64,000 bases of DNA from Chrysemys picta bellii (GCF_011386835.1 NC_088809.1:17204637-17268636), one strand, 5' to 3'; shown: positions 1-13,527, counted from the stretch's first letter. Program-made: numbers and translations. The notes: a model not told the origin generated them from the sequence alone.

Positions 1-539
1 AGATTAGGAGCTTTTTTCCTTTCAGGCTTTTATTTTCACCTTGGGACAGGTATCAGCTTTGCTTGCCATGATTAAGATGCAAAGCTTTGCTTTGGTTGAG
101 AGATCAGTCAGGGGCTGTGCTCCTTAGAACTGACAGATTTACCTTGGAATGGTGGAACAGCAGGTGACTGGTTAAAGCCGGAGAAAAACCCTGGATTGCT
201 AAGGGAGCTCAGGGCATCTGTTGAATGAGTATTTGTAGGGGCTGGCTGTGGGAATTCTCTTCTGCAGGCGCCCAGAAGCGACTGATAGTAACGTCAGTGA
301 CCTAGCCAGTTGTAGGTATTGCAAGGTGGGGTTTAAGTGTAAAAAGAGGGGTGGGAGAAAGGGCTGATGACCAAATAAAATAGTCAAAATATATGGTTGG
401 AAGATACTGGAGAGCAGTCTATAGCGAATACTGAGACCAGTATAATTAGTGACTTATGCAAACTCACTGGTGTTTAAGGTTACCTTGCCCTTCCATGCCC
501 TGTTTGTCTGTTCATCCACTATTGTATATAGTCAAAATG

Positions 540-655
540 CTAGGCTGTGAGCTCTCTGGAACTCTCTTTGTACTACTTGTTTGTACAATGGCTAGCATGA
601 TGAGGCCCTGATTTGAGACCTCTGCAGTAGAAATGATCAATAATAAAAGTGGAGG
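540..655 (+). repeat. SINE/MIR-like 3'-end fragment
   Basis: The sequence runs from 'gtgagctctctggaactctc' through 'tttgtacaatggctagca' to 'gcagtagaaatgatcaata'. It resembles the recurring unit '..tgtacagtgcctagcacaatgggg..ctactgcaatacaaat' also seen near 19340, 28690, 29195 and 50990. It is degraded, and the family name is inferred. Confidence 0.5.
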
Positions 656-1349
656 TTGTTAGCACCAGCTGGCGTTTGTATATTCCAGGCATATCAAAAT
701 ACTAGTGAGATCGGTGGAGAGATAGGTGCCGATCTAAAAAAGAGAGCAGGGACACTTAAACTATTTTTCCAATAGTCTCAGCATTTCAGACCCAGAGGAA
801 TCGTATTTATTTCGAGCATCATCCAATCCTCTGGGTACATTAAATATATATAGGACCAATATCCAGAATTCAAGAGCCAGCTCCACCCATGTAGGTACAA
901 CTCTTCCCCCCACCCCCAGCAGATGCATCAGAACTCTTCCGAACAATGGGCTTTCTGCCTAATATCTTTCCCTAGGAGAAGAATTAGGAAGAACCTCTGC
1001 AAAGGGAACCTTCCAGGGATCCTCCTTCCAGCAGGTTGTTTCCTGGGAGGAGCAATCTACTCTGAATCTTCCAAGCATATGCTGTAAAAATATAAGGAAA
1101 AATAGGCAGCAGCCGTCCCTCAGGGGGAGTAAATTCTGGTGAAGTCTGTGGCAAGTGTTCAGAGCTGTTTTTAAAAAGGAATTACTTTATGGGTTAGTTC
1201 TGATTCATTCATGGCATGTGGGCATGTGTACTGGAGAGACTTACAGGGATTTAATCAGATGCCAGTCAACCAGCCAGGTGCATGTGGGGAGAATGGAATT
1301 CTCATTTGTATTTATTTTTCAGGAGGTTGCAAGTGTTCTAAAATAAGTT

Positions 1350-1545
1350 TGAGGAAGGATGGTCTTGAAGTCAAGGCACTGGCCCAGGCCTCAGGAGATG
1401 TGGTTCAATTCCTGGATCTGCCACAGACTTACTATATGACCTTGGGTACAAAAAGTGTCTCAGTTCCCCTACTGTAAAGTGATGATAATACTTCTCTGTC
1501 TCACAGGTGTGTTGAGAATAAAATCCGTGTGCATGTGTGAGATAC
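1350..1545 (+). repeat. MIR/CORE-SINE-like element, sense
   Basis: It contains the diagnostic run 'gttcaattcctggatctg', 'ccacagacttactatatgac', 'cttgggtacaaaaagtgtct' and 'cagttcccctactgtaaagt'. This is the tRNA-derived SINE pattern of a B-box-like segment, then 'accttgggcaagtcac', then 'cagtttccccatctgtaaa'. Edges are approximate. Confidence 0.65.
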
Positions 1546-2734
1546 ACCAATGATATGCTAAAACCCAGACAGACAGAGTTTTATATATGACCAGAAGCTG
1601 GCAAAGGGCCTTGATGCTGGCAATGGGACTCCTTTCTGACAGATGGGATTTTGAAAAGTGTTGGCCTAATTCTGCTCCCATTGAAGTCAATGGTAAAACT
1701 CCCACCGGAGCAGTGTTAGGCCAACCTTGAGTTCTTTTTAAAATGTCACCTTTATCTTCTCTCTTGTACTCAAAGGAGGGAAAAACACAGAGCTAGTCTG
1801 GGAAGGAAAGTATAAGTGACAGAAATAAATAAATAAAATTAATTCCCTTCTGATCGGTTGACCTTCCTCCCCCTCCAGACAAAGGCAGACAAGCTACGTA
1901 CTTTGTTAATCTCTGAAATGTTTAACCCATATAGTATGTTAAAATATAATGCTTGTGAGAGGTACTGTAACTGACAACTCTTCTGATGTGGGACTGTTTT
2001 CAGTACAAGCTGGATTTCCAAATGTCTTTCCGGCCATCAAGGTTTCAGGCGAATGAGGGTCTATTCAGTGTAATTACTAGTCTGTCAGGGAATGTGACTC
2101 TTTCTTGGATAAGAGGGAGTTTGGGATAATTTAGGTTGAACTGTATGAGCAAAGTGAGGGCTAGGCAGTTTAGTCTCTTGTCAGGGTTGTCAAGTTTGAA
2201 AGAAGATGTGTGTTTTATTGAAATTCAGTAACCTCTGAGTAATTCCAACCCTCTGCTCTGACCCCTTTGCCTTCGCCTGGCTGCACTGTAATGGGGAAAT
2301 GGAGACTGGTGTTCTGTTCTTTAAAACGAATGTTAGGAAGAGCAAAGGAGAAACGCGGACACTATTGGGAAGAATTATCATGGGGTAGAAAAGGAAATGA
2401 ATTCCAGTTTGGTCTCTAAAGTGCATAGTGTTCTCCATGCAACCAGCGTCCTGGAGGCATCATACATCTCACCTCTCTTCCTTAAGATTTGTTAGGCTGT
2501 CTCTTGTTGTGTTTGGTACATAGATGCCTTTTTTGCACCCCTTCCAAAGTTCTTGGGGTCTGAGGTGTGTGTATACATGAGAACATGTGGTTTTCACAAA
2601 GCTTTCTAGTCTAACCACTCAACCAGTTTCTTTCCAATGCTAAATTCTTGTCTGTTTCCAGATCAATAATATCTCTTCTTTTTCTTTTCTCTCCTACCGC
2701 GTCTGTTCCTTGGCATGTTGGTGGAAATCTGCAG

Positions 2735-2752
2735 AACTCCCTGCTGAAGAAG
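2735..2752 (+). CDS. ATP2A3: ATP2A3 exon 2 (18-bp micro-exon)
   Basis: This 18-base exon reads (G)AA CTC CCT GCT GAA GAA G, giving ELPAEE and the first base of Gly46. These are residues about 40-45 just before transmembrane helix M1. The acceptor is ctgcag at 2729-2734 and the donor is gtaggt from 2753. It enters with one base of the codon supplied by exon 1 and leaves in phase 1, joining exon 3 to give ELPAEEGKSLWEL. SERCA genes are known to have an 18-bp second exon, and both the length and the residues match. It is too short to be found as an ORF; the call rests on splice sites, phase and sequence. Confidence 0.93.
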
Positions 2753-4462
2753 GTAGGTGGAATTATATTGACTCTGCTTTTTCTTTTTTTGACTTCCCCT
2801 TCGCTCTTGGAGCACGTCTCTAGGTATTCTGGGAGGGAGCTTAGTGTCTGCTAGTCCCATGGAGACTGCTGGGAAGCTCACAAGGGACCTGATTCAATGC
2901 TCATGGGAATATTTTGCAGTGGAGAGAGTTGGAGACCTAAGAGCATCCCCAGTTACATAAAGGCAAAACTTACCTGTATGAGGTTTAGGAGGGGAAAGCA
3001 AGCTGACTTCACACTCTTGAGTGACGCTGTCTAGAATCTTGAGCTGAAAAATTGACCTTGAAAATTCTCTCATAAAGGAAGTTTTTAAACTTCTTGATTC
3101 TGGTACAGCAAATTATGGTAAAAGATCATTCTATGGAAATGTTAAAAAGTAGCTCCTACACATATAGAGCATCCTTACCTACAAGGCATCCTACACTAGA
3201 CCAGTCCATATCTACTATAATAATAATACTTTACACTTACGTAGCACCTGTCACCTGTGGTTCCCAAAGTACTGCATAAAGATTATAAGCTTATACCCAT
3301 TGTGCAGGTGAGTAAATTGAGCCCCCAAGAGGTTTAAGGACTCCCCATGTGTCACATTGTGAGTCAAAGACATTCAAAAATAGAATGCAGGAGTGCTGAC
3401 TTAGGTACAGATCCTCAAAAGTATTAAGGTGCCTAACTCTCATTGGTTTCCATGGGAATTAGACTCTAAAATACCTTTGAGGACCTAGATTGTATCTCCC
3501 TGCTCTGACCGCTAGCCTATTGGCTCTCAGATAAAAAGGCATCTCTTGTACACTGATTTGTTGGGGATTATGAAGCAAGGGTGGTGCGATCCTTTTAAGT
3601 GTAAAAAGAATAGTTGTCTTCAGCACTTATACATCCTGTAAGTCGAGCATATGCAGTTTCCAACAACACATGAATGAAGGGAAGGGGGCTGAATGTTAGT
3701 CTCTTTAGTTAAAAACAAAACAAAAAACATGCAAACCAACTTAGTTTGGAGGAGGATCCATGTCTGCTGCTGATTGGTCAAATTTTGGCTGTGAAAATCC
3801 TTCATACTGTCCCTTGAAAGGTGAGTTATATTACTCCAGAAGTTAGAGCAATGCTTCGCTCTGCAATTGCAGCCAGGGATCTCAGTTCCACTGAAAGAAA
3901 AACCTTGGGCTTTTCAAAGTGTGTCTTTTTTAAACCAAGGAAACTTCAGGTGCATCAGTTTTTAGTGATCTCCCTGTGCACAGGGCCATTCTGTCTACTA
4001 GCCATCTGTGATTGCCACCAGGAAACACTGCCTTGTTTCTTGGCTGCCTCCTTCCATCCCCGTTTGTCTTCCGCTCAGCCCCTGGCAAGGGCTGGTGGAG
4101 CGTAGCGTGATCCGGTCAGGCATCAGTATGGCTGCCACATGCTCACCTTTGGAGCTGAGCTGGCAATGATCCAAGTCCTGATTCAGGACAGCACTTAGCA
4201 TATGCTTTACATTAGGCATGTGTTTCAGTCCCATTGACTTCACTGGGGCGTAGGCGCGTATTGAAGTGTGGCCCTGAATAGGGATGCTTTCTTCAGTCAA
4301 GCCCACAGTTCGTAATGCCAGTAATTCTAACTCAAGCGTGTCCAACCTCAAAGCAGAGCACAGCCCCCTTGCACCCAAGCAGGCTTAGTAGCTTGAGCTC
4401 TCCCAAGTTCATTTTCAGCATCTGCATAGCGCTTATGGTGCTTCCATGTTTTGTTTTGCTAG
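2753..4462 (+). other. intron 2
   Basis: A 1.7-kb GT-AG intron. A degraded antisense SINE-like segment lies near 3215-3400, with taataata, 'tttacacttacgtagcacct', then a 'gtgagtaaattgag' segment. A short 'cccattgacttcactgggg' dispersed motif sits near 4231. Nothing else is recognised. It ends with tttgctag at 4455-4462. Confidence 0.75.
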
Positions 4463-4545
4463 GAAAGTCCCTCTGGGAGCTGGTGCTGGAGCAGTTTGAA
4501 GATCTCCTTGTGCGCATTCTTCTCTTGGCTGCTGTTGTGTCATTT
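4463..4545 (+). CDS. ATP2A3: ATP2A3 exon 3 (start of M1)
   Basis: This 83-bp exon encodes [11 protein letters not shown], then [13 protein letters not shown] and VVSF, residues about 46-73. The first part is the amphipathic segment at the membrane surface. The hydrophobic run [14 protein letters not shown] is the first half of transmembrane helix M1. The acceptor tttgctag ends at 4462 and the donor gtaagt starts at 4546. It begins by completing the Gly46 codon left open by exon 2 and ends in phase 0. SLWELV fits SERCA1/3; SERCA2 has TLLELV. The length matches the usual SERCA exon 3. Confidence 0.96.
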
Positions 4546-5571
4546 GTAAGTATCCCTGTCTCCTCTCTCTGTGTGTGATGCTCCCAAATAAACAAATACC
4601 AGTCAGCATTGTCTGTGCTCTAAAAGCAAAGATAGTGGTTGATGGCCCCTCTATGCACTTGCAAAGGTCCTGACTGTAATGGAAGTGATGCTGCATCAGG
4701 AAACGGGACTTGGGGGGAGTCTGTGCAGGTGAGTGAAAAGTACACAGAAAGGAGGTATGGGGTAGGACTGTCAGGCACTCTCTTTGGAACCCAAGGACCA
4801 GCAGCAGCAAGATCTGCTGCAACCTCAGAGCTGCAGCAGCAGACATGGGACTCAGATAGCTAGGGGGCAGAGGATTCCTACCCCTAATATAAGTCTGCTG
4901 TGCCAAACCCACCGGAGCGTAGGGGATAAAATTTAGCCCAAAAGAAGGTATGTCTAGAGAGTATTGCACTGTAATCAGAACAGATATATGGGATGCTAAG
5001 TGACTCTAGGTGCTTTACAAAGCAGTTATACCAGCAGTGCAGAGACTGTGCAGATAACTGACAATAGCTTGCACCCAGCTTTGATATTAGGGAATATTGA
5101 TCAAGCCATTCATGTTATCCCAAAATTTCCTGGGGTCTGTAAATTTCGCACTGAATTCTATTCGAGATGGGCAAAAGGACCTCAGGGGATAAGTGCCACT
5201 AACTGAGCCACATGTTATATGTTCAGAGTTAATCCCAATAATAGCCATGAAATTAGAAACTCTACAGCAGCTATGTACCTTGAAACTTGGCCATTACCAG
5301 GATGTCCCATTGAGTTTAATGATGATTTGGCAAATTTAAACCTTTTGATCCAGATAATTCATGCTGCAAATTCATGTCAGACTTCTAAAAAGCCACAGCT
5401 GTTTAGTTGCATATGTTTCACAGTGTGCTGTAATAAGTTCCTTCCAAACTAGTTCAATAACTGCCCAGTTAGAAGACTGCGAGCGCATTCATTTAACGTG
5501 GTATCATTTTCTACTGTACTTGCGGCTCTCTAGCTAGTTCCTGCAGAATAGCAAAGTACTGTGGTGTAGTG

Positions 5572-5680
5572 GGAGACAGTACAGTCTAGAGGACAAGGCA
5601 CTGCACTGGGAGTCAGGAGACACGGGCTATGTATCCAGCTCAACCACTGACCTGCTGTCTAATCTTGGATAAAGCACTTC
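5572..5680 (+). repeat. MIR-like SINE fragment, sense
   Basis: It shows 'ggcactgcactgggagtcag', then 'gagacacgggctatgtatcc', then 'ctgacctgctgtctaatctt' and 'ggataaagcacttcat'. This is the SINE order: box-B-like region, 'acctgctgtgtgaccttgg', 'gcaagtcacttcat'. It is truncated after that point. Confidence 0.6.
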
Positions 5681-5687
5681 ATCTTGA

Positions 5688-6070
5688 TAGAGTCATTCAT
5701 TTTAAGGTCAGAACAGACTACTGTGATCATCTGGTCTGGCCTCCTGCATAAACTTCCCTGAAATAATTCCTGCTTCAAGTCCTGTTAGCTGTGGTTGGAC
5801 TCAAGAATATCTTTTAGAAAAACACACATTCTTGATTTTAAAATGTCCAGTGATGGAGAATCCACCACAACCTTTGGTAAGTTGTTCCAGTGGAAATTTA
5901 TCCTCACTGTTTAAAAAATTGTGCCTTATTTTTAGTTTGAATGTATCTAGCTTCAACTTGCACCCATTGGATCTCGTTCTACTTTTGTCTGCTAGATTGA
6001 AGAGCCCTCTGTTAGCAAATTTCTGTTCCCCATGTGGCTATTTTTACACTGTGATCAAGTCAGCCCCAGT
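5688..6070 (-). mobile_element. old CR1 LINE 3' fragment, antisense
   Basis: The + strand reads 'ttttaaggtcagaacagact', 'gatcatctggtctggcctcc', 'gatggagaatccaccacaac', 'ggtaagttgttccagtg' and 'atctcgttctacttttgtct'. This is the characteristic reverse complement of the 3' part of an old sauropsid CR1 subfamily (C-terminal RT region and 3' UTR). It carries many substitutions and no open frame. Confidence 0.75.
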
Positions 6071-7100
6071 TGAATTTGAGATCGCATTGTGCTAGATGCT
6101 GTACAAGTGAAATAAAATACCGTGCCTACCCAAAGAGTGGACAATCTCAACTGCATGCAGTTCAGGAAATATCATTATAAAGCGTGAATACAGCACAAAA
6201 GAGCTAATAATCAGTAGGAATTTTAACAGGAGTGTTAAAATCCATGTGCTGGAGGAGCCACAGCAGAAAGTTATTTTGAGTTGCTCAGCACTTAAGTTGA
6301 GCTTGTCCCGTCCTCCCTCTGCCTTCGCCTCTCCCCGCCCGCTGGAAGTTCAAGCCCTTTGTATTGACAGATCCAAGAATATGAGCTGCTCCGATGAGTG
6401 AGCATGGCAGGCAAATCAGTACATTTATTTAACCATGTGAATGTAGAATTAATGTACAAGCATGTTTTTGAATAGGTGTTGAACAAGAGTAAAGGAGGAT
6501 AGGATGTGTGTTTAAAGTAGTAGGCAAAGCTGCAACCAAAGGTCGGTTAATATGCAAAGAGACACAAATGACATGAATAGATCTGGTAGTTTTTGTGACA
6601 GCTGCAGAGGTTCTGCGTTCTCTAAAGTTCCAATTTAGCAATGCATTTAAGCATATTGCCACTGTAAGTATGTGCTTAAGTGCTTTGCTTTGCTGATTTG
6701 GGGCCTGAGCAGCCTGCCACTGAAGTCATTTGGGCAATCTCAGTTTTGAACCACTGAGACTCAACTTTTTTCTCTTCATTGTTATCTTTTAATGGTCTCT
6801 TGTCCATTAAAACTTCCTTTTGCAGGCCATTAGCCTTGTGTGCAGACTCCAAGGCTAAGACAGAAAAAGCGCCTATAATCCTGTCGCGTACACAGATTTT
6901 CCCCTTATTTCTTGCTAAAAGTTCTAAGTTACTGCATGAAAAGATTATAAGATTGTATTCAGCATCTCCCATTGAGCCCAGGTGTTGCTTAGTAGGTGAT
7001 GTTCTGCTGCAAGGCTTGTGTAAGAAACTAAATTCAGCTTCCCTTGTGAGTTGCGTGAAAACCGTTTTTTCTAGAATGGGTACAATTAGCCACGGAGAGT

Positions 7101-7580
7101 CTGTCTTCACTGCAGAGTTAACCTGGGCTCTTACTTGGTGGTTGTCCCTAACCAAGCTTCTGTCCCCACACAAAAACTTCTGACTTAAGTTTGGTGATGC
7201 TTTCAACCTGGGTTAGCTATAGGCAAAGCCTGAATGCTGCTTTTCACTCTGGCTGCTAACCAGTGGGGAGACAGGCTAAACCAGTCGAGTGATGATGGTC
7301 CTTCAGTGCCTTCTCACAATTCCCCCTGTATGCCCAGAACAACAGACAAGTTCTCCCACAATTCGTTAGGAAAGAATCGTATTGCGGCTCAGCTTACTGA
7401 AGTGCTAAGAACCAAGGGATGTACCCCTAGAAGGCCTCGTGACACATAGGGGAAGTACAGATCCTCTGTGGCCTCACTAACTTAAATGTGGCATTATAGT
7501 GTGGCTGCTCACCTCTGGGCTAAGCTGGCCTGGGTGCCCTGATCCACGTGCCAAGAGTTAACTCTGCAGTGAAGACATCC
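7101..7580. mobile_element. non-autonomous DNA transposon (MITE-like), about 480 bp
   Basis: The left end reads 'gtcttcactgcagagttaac' near 7103. The right end reads 'gttaactctgcagtgaagac' near 7556, its exact reverse complement. The inside has no transposase-like frame. A clean target duplication could not be read. A related unit with the same terminal motif is at about 13548-13808. Confidence 0.7.
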
Positions 7581-7786
7581 TTAGTACCAGGAAAAGTGCA
7601 CATGGGACAAAAAGAATGGAGGGTTGATCTGATCTTCTGCATAGCAGAAGATTCAATGACTTGTTCTGTTCTTCTATTCCAGAGTGTCAGGAATCTAGAA
7701 GGATGAGTGGACTGCATTTTTGGAAGGGTAGGAAAGTAGTAGTATGGGAAATTTTTGAAGCTTTACTTGTATACCTAAAAGAACAT

Positions 7787-7814
7787 TTATTATTATTATT
7801 ATTATTATTATTTT
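7787..7814. repeat. (TTA)n microsatellite
   Basis: About nine uninterrupted TTA/ATT units. A G homopolymer of about 15 bases follows at about 7939-7953. Confidence 0.9.
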
Positions 7815-10374
7815 TGGTGAACAGACATTTTCATGATGATGTGTGTGCACCTCTTTTTAAGTTGAATGAAGGGGTGGAAGTGGGCTGTTTCTCCTTGAAG
7901 AGCTGTCTATTGGAAGAGAGGGTGAAAGGATTTAGGACTGGGGGGGGGGGGGGGAATGGACAGGGATTCCAGGTATTATGGAGCTCTGTAGGGGAGAGAG
8001 ACAGAAAAGACTGTCAGGGATGCACCTTGGGCATAGTGGAAAGAGATGAACAGAGTGATTGGGTGCTGGACTTTGGGTCCCTGGGGGGAGATGCAGAGCT
8101 ATTCTGCTGTTTCTCCCAACTAGCTGGATCAGAAGGGCCTATGGAGCTCCAGCTCTGGTACATTAAAGGCTTGAGTGGCTTTCTGAAGAAGAGGGATCTA
8201 GAGGGAGGGATGTGAAGCCTGGCTGAGAAAATGCCCTTTTTTATGTTGGCAAGTACAAACCTGCGGCAGGGCTGTAGTTAAGAACACAGGCAGAGTGCAA
8301 GAAAGAGGGTGAGGCTTATTTTTAAACAATACCCGCTGGTGTGATGATGTGGGAAGTCTGCCTGTTCAAAGGTTGTGTGGGTTATTGGAGGTGAGACAGG
8401 GAACTTCTTATATAAGTGAAGCTTATTTTAAAATTCCACATATTAATCAACATTCCGATCTAAACAGCAGGGACTGAATCCATGCATCTGTCTATATCAA
8501 GGAAGGAGGAGTCCTGAAATTGTTTACAAAATCTGTTAGTTTGGACCCTCTTGCTTTGAAATAAAGCCTCTCTCTTGACAGTTTAATGTCTGGGTGTCTC
8601 AAAGCCACTTTATTGCTAGTCAGAGACATTACATATTTAATTAAAAAAATCCAGCGTTTTACATTATTTTTCTCCAGCTAGATTCTTGAGTTGGAATTTC
8701 AGCATTATGCCATCGTGTGTAGGAGTTGCTCTTACACCTGCTGTTAGCTTAGTCGAGCCTGTTCTGTTTAAAGAGCCTATTGATGCCAAAGTCATGAGTG
8801 AATGAGAGTTTGAGATATTGAAGCAAACTCCACCTTCTCACTGTTGTGAATTTTGTCCTGTTAGGAAAGGGATTTAATGGCATGGTTGAGTCTAATGTTA
8901 TTTGGAATGTATAAATTTATCTTCTCTTTAAACCGCTACTGCAGAAAATGTTGTGATATCAGCCAAGAAGACCTGACTGCAATTGGGGTCCCATTGTGGC
9001 ACAAATGCATAGTAAGACAGTCCCAGTTCTGAAGAGCTTGTATAGACAAGACATCAAAGGGTGGGAGGAGAAACTGTGGCACAGATGAGGGAAGTGACCT
9101 GTCGCAGAGCTGGGACTAAAACCTAGGTCGTCTCTCTCTCTTCTGTCTTTTCCACTAAACTATGTGCCTCCCCAAAATGTAGGGTGTAATTTACTTGACA
9201 CCAATATCAAAATGTAGTATTTAATTGCTCTATACCTTAATATGGTGCGTATTTTTGAGGATTTCAGTGTGGAAGTGTAGATTCTAGTGGACGTATGAAT
9301 GGCTTTCGTTATTCTTAGCTATTATGGAGTACTTCTTCATCCATAGGTCCCAAATCACTTTAGAAAGATGGGTATGTAGATCATCTCCACCTTAGAGATG
9401 AGGAAGCGTCTTGCTGCTAGAGAAAAGAAATTTTAGACTGATTCTGGGCACCCACAATGTAGCTCGATGTCTGTCTGTGAATCATGACCGATTTTCTTTA
9501 ATGACAGCTATGGTGGGGCCATGTGCCTTTCAAGTTGAGGTTTCAGCTGTCACTACAAGTGATCCTCTGAAAGCTTGGCAGGCTTATCTGACCTCACCCA
9601 AGCTTGTTTGGGCATGCAAGGAGATCCCATGGCTTAGCAGTTCGATCAGGGCACAAGAAGTCAGAACTCCTCGGTTTTGTTCCTGGTTCTGCTCTGACTT
9701 GCTGAGAGATCTTGGGAAGTCGCTTCACTTCTTTGCTGCAATTTCCCTCCTCCTGTGAGGGTATTGTAAAGTGCTGCAGGGCACTGTCAATGTGCAAAAT
9801 ATTGTTTGTTCAAAATTGAGATGGCAGCCTTATGACAACAGGTTTTTCGGTGAGATTTCTAGTACTTCCTGGACAGCTTGGAAACACCCCCATAACAGCT
9901 TGTGTGGGCAATTTTGGCACAGAAATGAAAAATGGGAGCGCTGGGTGCCTTTGGTTTGGGTTGGAGTTTTGGGAGAAGGATTTAGAGTTGGTTGGTTGTT
10001 AGCTCTACCTATCACCTTTCTTCTCAGCAAGACTGGTACATCTTTAATAAGAGTCTCTTCTCTCTCAATGGAAAGCTTAAAAGCCTGTGTTTATTTGCCG
10101 GGGTGCAATGTTGATTCATTTGCAACTCCTCTTGCCAGATGCAAAGCGTGCGCTGTAACTGAGGCATGTATGCAAACTCGCCCTGGCAGTTTACACATCC
10201 TGAAGCTTTACTAATATGTAACCGTCCTCCCAGTGACCTCTCCCACATCCGTTGTTCTGAACAAATATATAGCGAATCAGCACAAAGTCCATACATTAGT
10301 ATAGCAGTTGGTCTGTACAACACAGTAATCTGAATGCTGGCACTCTTGCTGACTCACTTGCTATCAGTGACACT

Positions 10375-10655
10375 TAGGCTATGTCTACACTACACAGCTT
10401 TTAGCAACATGGATGTGTCGGTGGCGCTAAAAGTCACGCAATGTAGCCGCTGTTTGTCGGCTCTCCTGCCGACAAAAAACTTCTACCCCAATGAGTGGCG
10501 TTTGCGTTGTCGGCAAAGGTGCTGTTCACACTGACACTTGTCCTGGCAAAACTTTTGTCTTTTAGGGAGTGTGGGGGGGGGGGGGGGAGTTCTAACACCT
10601 CTGAAAGACAAAAGTTTTGTCGTTCAATTGCCAGTTAGACATGGCCTTAGAAACT
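10375..10655. mobile_element. MITE-like element, 'ggctatgtctacac' family
   Basis: The left end 'aggctatgtctacactacac' and the right end 'agttagacatggcctta' are imperfect inverted repeats. The inside carries paired stretches such as 'acaaaagttttgtcgttc' against 'gcaaaacttttgtctttt', and a G-run of about 16. No transposase is visible. Similar ends occur at about 60483-60771. The target duplication is not clear. Confidence 0.65.
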
Positions 10656-13263
10656 ATATCACTGATTCTCAACATATTAGTGGTGCCTGGTACTGTACTG
10701 TGCCACTGATTTCACATACTTTCAGTGGTGCCTAGAAATTAGTGTTGGCTGCGCTAGAAATGTCTAATATCACAGACCTTTTAGATGCTTTCTGGATAGT
10801 ATGTTCTTGCCTGTGGAAAAATACACGTGGCTATCTCTTTAAGGCATGTTGTCCGGCCAGATTTGCCTCCACATTTAGATTCTGTACAACTGAACTTTAG
10901 AAAACCTGCTCTTGTGATTAACTTTGGTGTGTGTTTGTTTTTTCTTTTATGGTGGTTCTTTCTTTGAATGCAGAAAACGACAATTTAGGGCCTGTGTTAA
11001 GAGAATGATGTGCAGGTTAGGCAACTATATCATGCTCTGTTGCACTTATTTGGTTTTGCTGCTGAATAAGGGACTTTCCTGTAAAGACTCCAGGTGGCAT
11101 GTCTGAAAAGCTAAAGCAGTCATAGGGTCTCAGGACCTGACTTTGAGAGAGATTGCACGCACAAAAGTGCATGTCCATTTGCATGCTTAATTTGTACCTG
11201 TGACTGCCTATGTGATGGCAGCAATTCTACGTGCCAGTGACCCCATCCAGCTGGTAATCATGTGCAGTACTTGAAAACCAATCCTGACGTTTGGGATTCT
11301 GAATGACAGAGTTTCTGTGAAACCTGCACACAGTGCTGGGGATTTTAGTTGGACTTGCAGCTTTGGCCCTCATCTTCCTTGCTTCAGTCAGCTAAACTCC
11401 AGGCTTTTGTAAAATCAAGGCAATGAGGGTGTGTGTGAGGTGAGAGAGAGAGACTGATGTAACTGGAAGGGGAACTCTGTAAACATAACACGGATGTCGC
11501 AGCTACTTCCTTGAGGTATAATCACTAATTCAGTGTCCCTTTGCTCTCAAAGGTGCTTGATTCTCAGGCATTTGTTTAGTTAAACACACATGATTACACA
11601 TCTGGATGTACTATCTTGGTCATCAAAGCAGGAAAGGACAGCGAGCGGTGAACTTGTGTTCTGACTCCTAAACTGCCTCTGATTTCAGTGCCATGCCTAT
11701 TAGGGATCCTTCTCTCCCAGTCTCTGATGGAAATCACCTGACTCCCTTTACTAGATTCTTAGCTCCGATGAGTATGGGGACCATGCTACATATACAGCTC
11801 CACTTTCCTTAGTGGACAGTTGCCTTACGTCCCCAGCTGCCTCGTGAATTGGTTTGCTGGTTTGAACATAATAGCAGAGCCCAGAGTCATGCACCAGAGT
11901 TATTTACTGGCTGAGATGGGGAGGGAGGGCGGGTTATGCATCGATGTGGAAGGAACAGATTTTAATTAGTATATCTCAAGGTTCCTTGATTTCTCTCTTT
12001 TCAAAACCCAAGGGGGGGAAAGTTCCATAGGTGCTAATCAAGAGTACAGAGAGGGAAATGTAGAAACATTGATTATGTTGTACTTGGTAAATACTTGGTG
12101 ACTTACCCAACCCTGGCTCAGGCTGAAGTTAAAAGGAGTCTTTCCATCAACTTCAGTGGGCTCTGGATCAAGCCCATGTTGTTGTCAGTTCTATCTTTCT
12201 CATGTGAGAAATCTCATGTTAAATTGAACTTTGAGATGCTATTATTGCTGAATCCTGACTTGCATCATCATAACATTTTGAATAAGAAGCTTTTAGTGCC
12301 TTTATCTTATTTTCTGCTAGTGCAAAACCTTAAGTGGATAAAGAGAGAATCTAGGGGGGAAATAAACAGATCTGCTGGAATTCATTGAAAATAACCCATA
12401 CAATATCGATTCCTTCCAAGCCCAAACATAGGTCAGTGAAGCATAACATGAGCCATTCATGAGCTGGTGAGCTAACAAACTGGTTTCCAGTCCACTTGAA
12501 TAAGCAACCATCTGACAAATCTCCTACCATCTCCCACCTTCTCTGCTTTGTCATTTTTTAATAACGGCATTCCATATCAGCCGGTAATTGTCTCGTGAAA
12601 ATGACATGTTATCGTGCCACACAACAGGCGAGCAAATCCTGGGAAAGCTGTGTTTTAAGCCTGACTTTGCACCTCAGGACTGCTGGCAAGAAAACCAGTT
12701 TGCCTTGTAATTGTCCTTCAGCAGTTCTAGGTGGAGCTGGTTTCTAATAGGAGGAATTGCAGATGGACTCCCTCCCGAAAGATCAACATGGGAGTGGGAT
12801 CTGCTGATACATACATGCCTTTAAACGAGCTGATATTTGAATGCTTTATAGTGTTGTTGTGGCGGTGCTGTGATCTTGGCATACAAATGCTTTGACAAGC
12901 AGCTCAAGGGAGTGAAAATATGGGCATGAGGGATTTTTTTCACAGCAGCACTTGTGCTTTTCTCACCTGGTCATCTGATTCATAGCTCTGGGTGCCTCAG
13001 GGCTGTAAAACACTAATCCAATTCAGCAAGCTACTTCGGCAGGAGCTTAACTTTAAGCACCTGAGTGGTCCCGTTACATTGACTGCCATGCAAGCAATTG
13101 TGTGTTTTCAGTTTAAGCACATGCTCAGATACCTTGCTGAACCAAGGCGTTTAACACTAATGGCATTCACACCCATGATGAAGGGCCTAATCCAAAGCCC
13201 AGGGAAGATAAAGGAAGGACTGCCTCTGCCTTCAGTGGTTTGAGTGATGCCCTAAACAACTAG

Positions 13264-13527
<264 letters not shown>

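Larger units (their letters stand above)
1..2734 (+). other. intron 1, 3' part
   Basis: No exon-1-like sequence (the MEAAH-type N-terminus) is visible, so exon 1 lies before the window. The stretch is ordinary AT-rich intron. It holds a SINE 3'-end-like piece near 540-655, a MIR-like SINE near 1350-1545 and a 'cccattgaagtcaatgg' dispersed motif near 1677. It ends with the acceptor gcag at 2731-2734. The remainder shows nothing I recognise. Confidence 0.75.

Noticed and set aside
4433..4969. 178-codon frame antisense to exon 3
   Set aside because: A shadow of the sense exon and nearby intron; no family resemblance.
7661..8215. 184-codon plus-strand frame with a poly-Leu run and poly-Gly run
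   Set aside because: The runs are translations of the TTA microsatellite and the G homopolymer; no splice sites in phase with ATP2A3.
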